46,361 bases of DNA from positions 1 through 46,361 of the forward strand of contig FZQV01000020.1 of the NCBI GenBank assembly GCA_900199505.1, read 5' to 3'. The notes below the pieces were generated by a model. It was not told the DNA's origin and did not search any database. It saw only the letters and a program-made list of their open reading frames with translations. Positions 44,979-46,361 of the stretch are shown here, piece after piece (position 1 is the stretch's first letter; each line of letters starts with the position of its first letter). The translations under genes were made by a program, and so were the position numbers. This stretch comes from Ruaniaceae bacterium KH17 (GTDB lineage Bacteria; Actinomycetota; Actinomycetes; Actinomycetales; Actinomycetaceae).

Positions 44979-46148
44979 ATGAGAAAGCCAGTACGTGGCC
45001 TGACGGCCATCGCACTCGTCGGCGCTCTCGCGCTCGCCGGATGTGGCAATGATCGTGGTGGTGACACCCCGTCCGAGCCGGCAGGCGGCGATGATGCGAC
45101 GTCCGAGGCGACTGACGACGCCGGAGAGGCAACCGATGACGCAGACGGCGGGGACGCGACCTGCGTCAGCTCGGATGCTGTTGTTGGTGTGGCGTTGCCG
45201 CAGAAGACATCTGAGAACTGGGTGCTCGCCGAGCAGCTGTTCAACGATGGCCTGACCGAGGCCGGTTTCCAGCCGATCGTCCAGTTCGGCAACAGCGGTG
45301 TGACCGAGCAGCAGAACCAGATCGACGCGATGGTGGAGCAGGGTGCTGAGGTCATCGTCGTCGGCGCCATCGATGGTTCCCAGTTGGGGACTCAGCTGGA
45401 AGCGGCTAAGGCCACCGGCGCGACGATACTCGCATATGACCGTCTGGTGAAGAACACGGACGCTGTGGATGCCTACATCGCGTTCGACAACTTCCAGGTG
45501 GGTGTGCTTCAGGGCACCGCACTCCTGGAGGGCCTCGAAGCTCGCCAGGGTGAGGCCGGCCCGCCGTGGAATGTTGAGCTCATCGCCGGTTCGTCTGACG
45601 ACGCGAACTCGATTCCATTCTTCGAAGGCGCCATGAGCATCCTGACCCCGAAGATCGAGGACGGCACACTCGTTGTTGTCTCCGGTCAGACCACCTTCGA
45701 GCAGGCGGCTACGCAGGGCTGGAAGGCGGAGAATGCGCAGAAGCGTATGGACACCATCCTGTCCGGCTCGTACGAAGACACGGACCTGCACGGAGTTCTG
45801 TCGCCGAACGACACCCTGGCGCGCGCGGCACTGACCGCCGTTGAGTCCGCCGGGAAGCCCGTCCCGGTGATCACTGGTCAGGACTCCGAGGTCGAGTCCG
45901 TGAAGCTGATTGTCGACGGCGTGCAGTACTCGACGATCTACAAGGACACCCGTGAGCTCGTGGCTCAGACGATCAACTCGATCAAGGAACTCGCTGCATG
46001 CAACGAGATCCCGATCAACGACACTGAGTCCTACGACAACGGCGTGAAGATTGTTCCGTCCTACCTGCTGACCCCGATCATCGTGACGCAGGACAACGCC
46101 GCCGAGGTCTACGCGAACGACCCGACACTCGGGCCGCTGACGCAGTAA
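44979..46148 (+). CDS. Multiple-monosaccharide-binding lipoprotein (ChvE/XylF type)
   Basis: This 389-residue periplasmic-binding-protein-like lipoprotein has a signal peptide ending in LAGC (Cys22), an acidic Asp/Thr/Ala linker (about 25-62), then the type 1 sugar-binding fold with GVALPQKTSENW (about 70-81), AIDGSQLGTQLEAAKATGATILAYDRLV and GVLSPNDTLARAAL. It resembles ChvE and XylF, which bind arabinose, xylose, glucose and galactose. A strong ribosome-binding site (AAGGAGAGAAGG) lies before ATG 44979. A strong terminator follows. Confidence 0.94.
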   Translation: MRKPVRGLTAIALVGALALAGCGNDRGGDTPSEPAGGDDATSEATDDAGEATDDADGGDATCVSSDAVVGVALPQKTSENWVLAEQLFNDGLTEAGFQPIVQFGNSGVTEQQNQIDAMVEQGAEVIVVGAIDGSQLGTQLEAAKATGATILAYDRLVKNTDAVDAYIAFDNFQVGVLQGTALLEGLEARQGEAGPPWNVELIAGSSDDANSIPFFEGAMSILTPKIEDGTLVVVSGQTTFEQAATQGWKAENAQKRMDTILSGSYEDTDLHGVLSPNDTLARAALTAVESAGKPVPVITGQDSEVESVKLIVDGVQYSTIYKDTRELVAQTINSIKELAACNEIPINDTESYDNGVKIVPSYLLTPIIVTQDNAAEVYANDPTLGPLTQ

Positions 46149-46161
46149 TCGCGCGACACAC

Positions 46162-46198
46162 GTGGGGCCCCGGGGGAAATCCCGGGGCCCCACTTTTT
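46162..46198 (+). terminator. Intrinsic terminator of the importer operon
   Basis: A 13-bp perfect stem (46162-46174 with 46181-46193) with loop GGAAAT is followed by TTTTT (46194-46198), 14 bp after the binding-protein stop. Confidence 0.95.
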
Positions 46199-46271
46199 GT
46201 GTGCGCCCGGGAGTTGCGAAGGGCCCCGGCTCACCTGAACCAGGACCCTCACGTTGTCGGGGTTTTCCGGC

Positions 46272-46361
46272 TCATCGCAATCCAGAGTGTAGGGCTGGTC
46301 TGAATCCTCCGGTCTCGAGGAGTGCTCGGAGTCGGTAGTGGTCGAGGTTTCGGAATCCGAG
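46272..46361 (-). mobile_element. C-terminal end of a probable ISL3-like transposase (cut by window edge)
   Basis: The minus strand from 46361 to the TGA at 46272-46274 encodes 29 residues containing GFRNLDHYRLRALLETGGF and RPALHSGLR. This looks like the C-terminal tail of ISL3-family DDE transposases. The rest lies outside the window. The outer inverted repeat of the element should lie between 46200 and 46271, perhaps around GGACCCTCACGTTG (46243-46256), but it cannot be proven without the other end. Confidence 0.6.

Overview
The window is high-GC DNA from an actinobacterium (Actinomycetota). Evidence for this: GTG starts are common, genes overlap by ATGA or GTGA, several genes look leaderless (a TANNNT box 6-7 nt before the start codon), the SRP RNA is of actinobacterial type, and the order tRNA-Ser / SRP RNA / dnaX / recR / lysC / asd is familiar from this phylum. 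I cannot name the genus.

Layout. 1-2.8 kb: a NaeI-type restriction-modification pair, tail to tail, with a small unknown gene beside it. 3.3-10.2 kb: ordinary chromosomal genes (CPBP membrane protein, class I glutamine amidotransferase, DUF4190 protein, uracil permease, LytR_C protein, FBP zinc-finger protein, beta-carbonic anhydrase, Fpg/Nei glycosylase). 10.3-10.7 kb: tRNA-Ser(GGA) on the minus strand and SRP RNA (ffs) on the plus strand. 10.7-29.1 kb: a large catabolic island. 29.3-35.0 kb: dnaX, recR, lysC and asd. 35.0-39.7 kb: AGE-family sugar isomerase, GNAT acetyltransferase and a two-component system. 39.9-46.2 kb: a ROK repressor with a lone ABC ATPase, divergent from a complete ChvE/GguAB-type monosaccharide ABC importer. 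The window ends inside the C-terminus of a probable ISL3-like transposase.

The island is the most interesting part. A GntR/FCD regulator is followed by a complete D-hydroxyproline route to 2-oxoglutarate: hydroxyproline 2-epimerase, three-part flavin/iron-sulfur D-hydroxyproline dehydrogenase, pyrroline-4-hydroxy-2-carboxylate deaminase and 2-oxoglutarate semialdehyde dehydrogenase. A second, tightly overlapped operon encodes an oligopeptide ABC importer, an S33 prolyl-iminopeptidase-like hydrolase, an M24 Xaa-Pro aminopeptidase and a GH127 beta-L-arabinofuranosidase-like enzyme. Read together, these suggest uptake of hydroxyproline-rich, probably arabinosylated, peptides such as plant extensin fragments, followed by deglycosylation and trimming in the cytoplasm and oxidation of the freed hydroxyproline. 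A shared operator-like motif, GTRATATGTCACAYG, lies before the regulator gene, before the hydroxyproline operon and before the transporter operon, so the three units probably form one regulon. The island separates ffs from dnaX, which are commonly neighbours, and a broken S33 gene fragment lies at its right edge. Both facts point to insertion and rearrangement.
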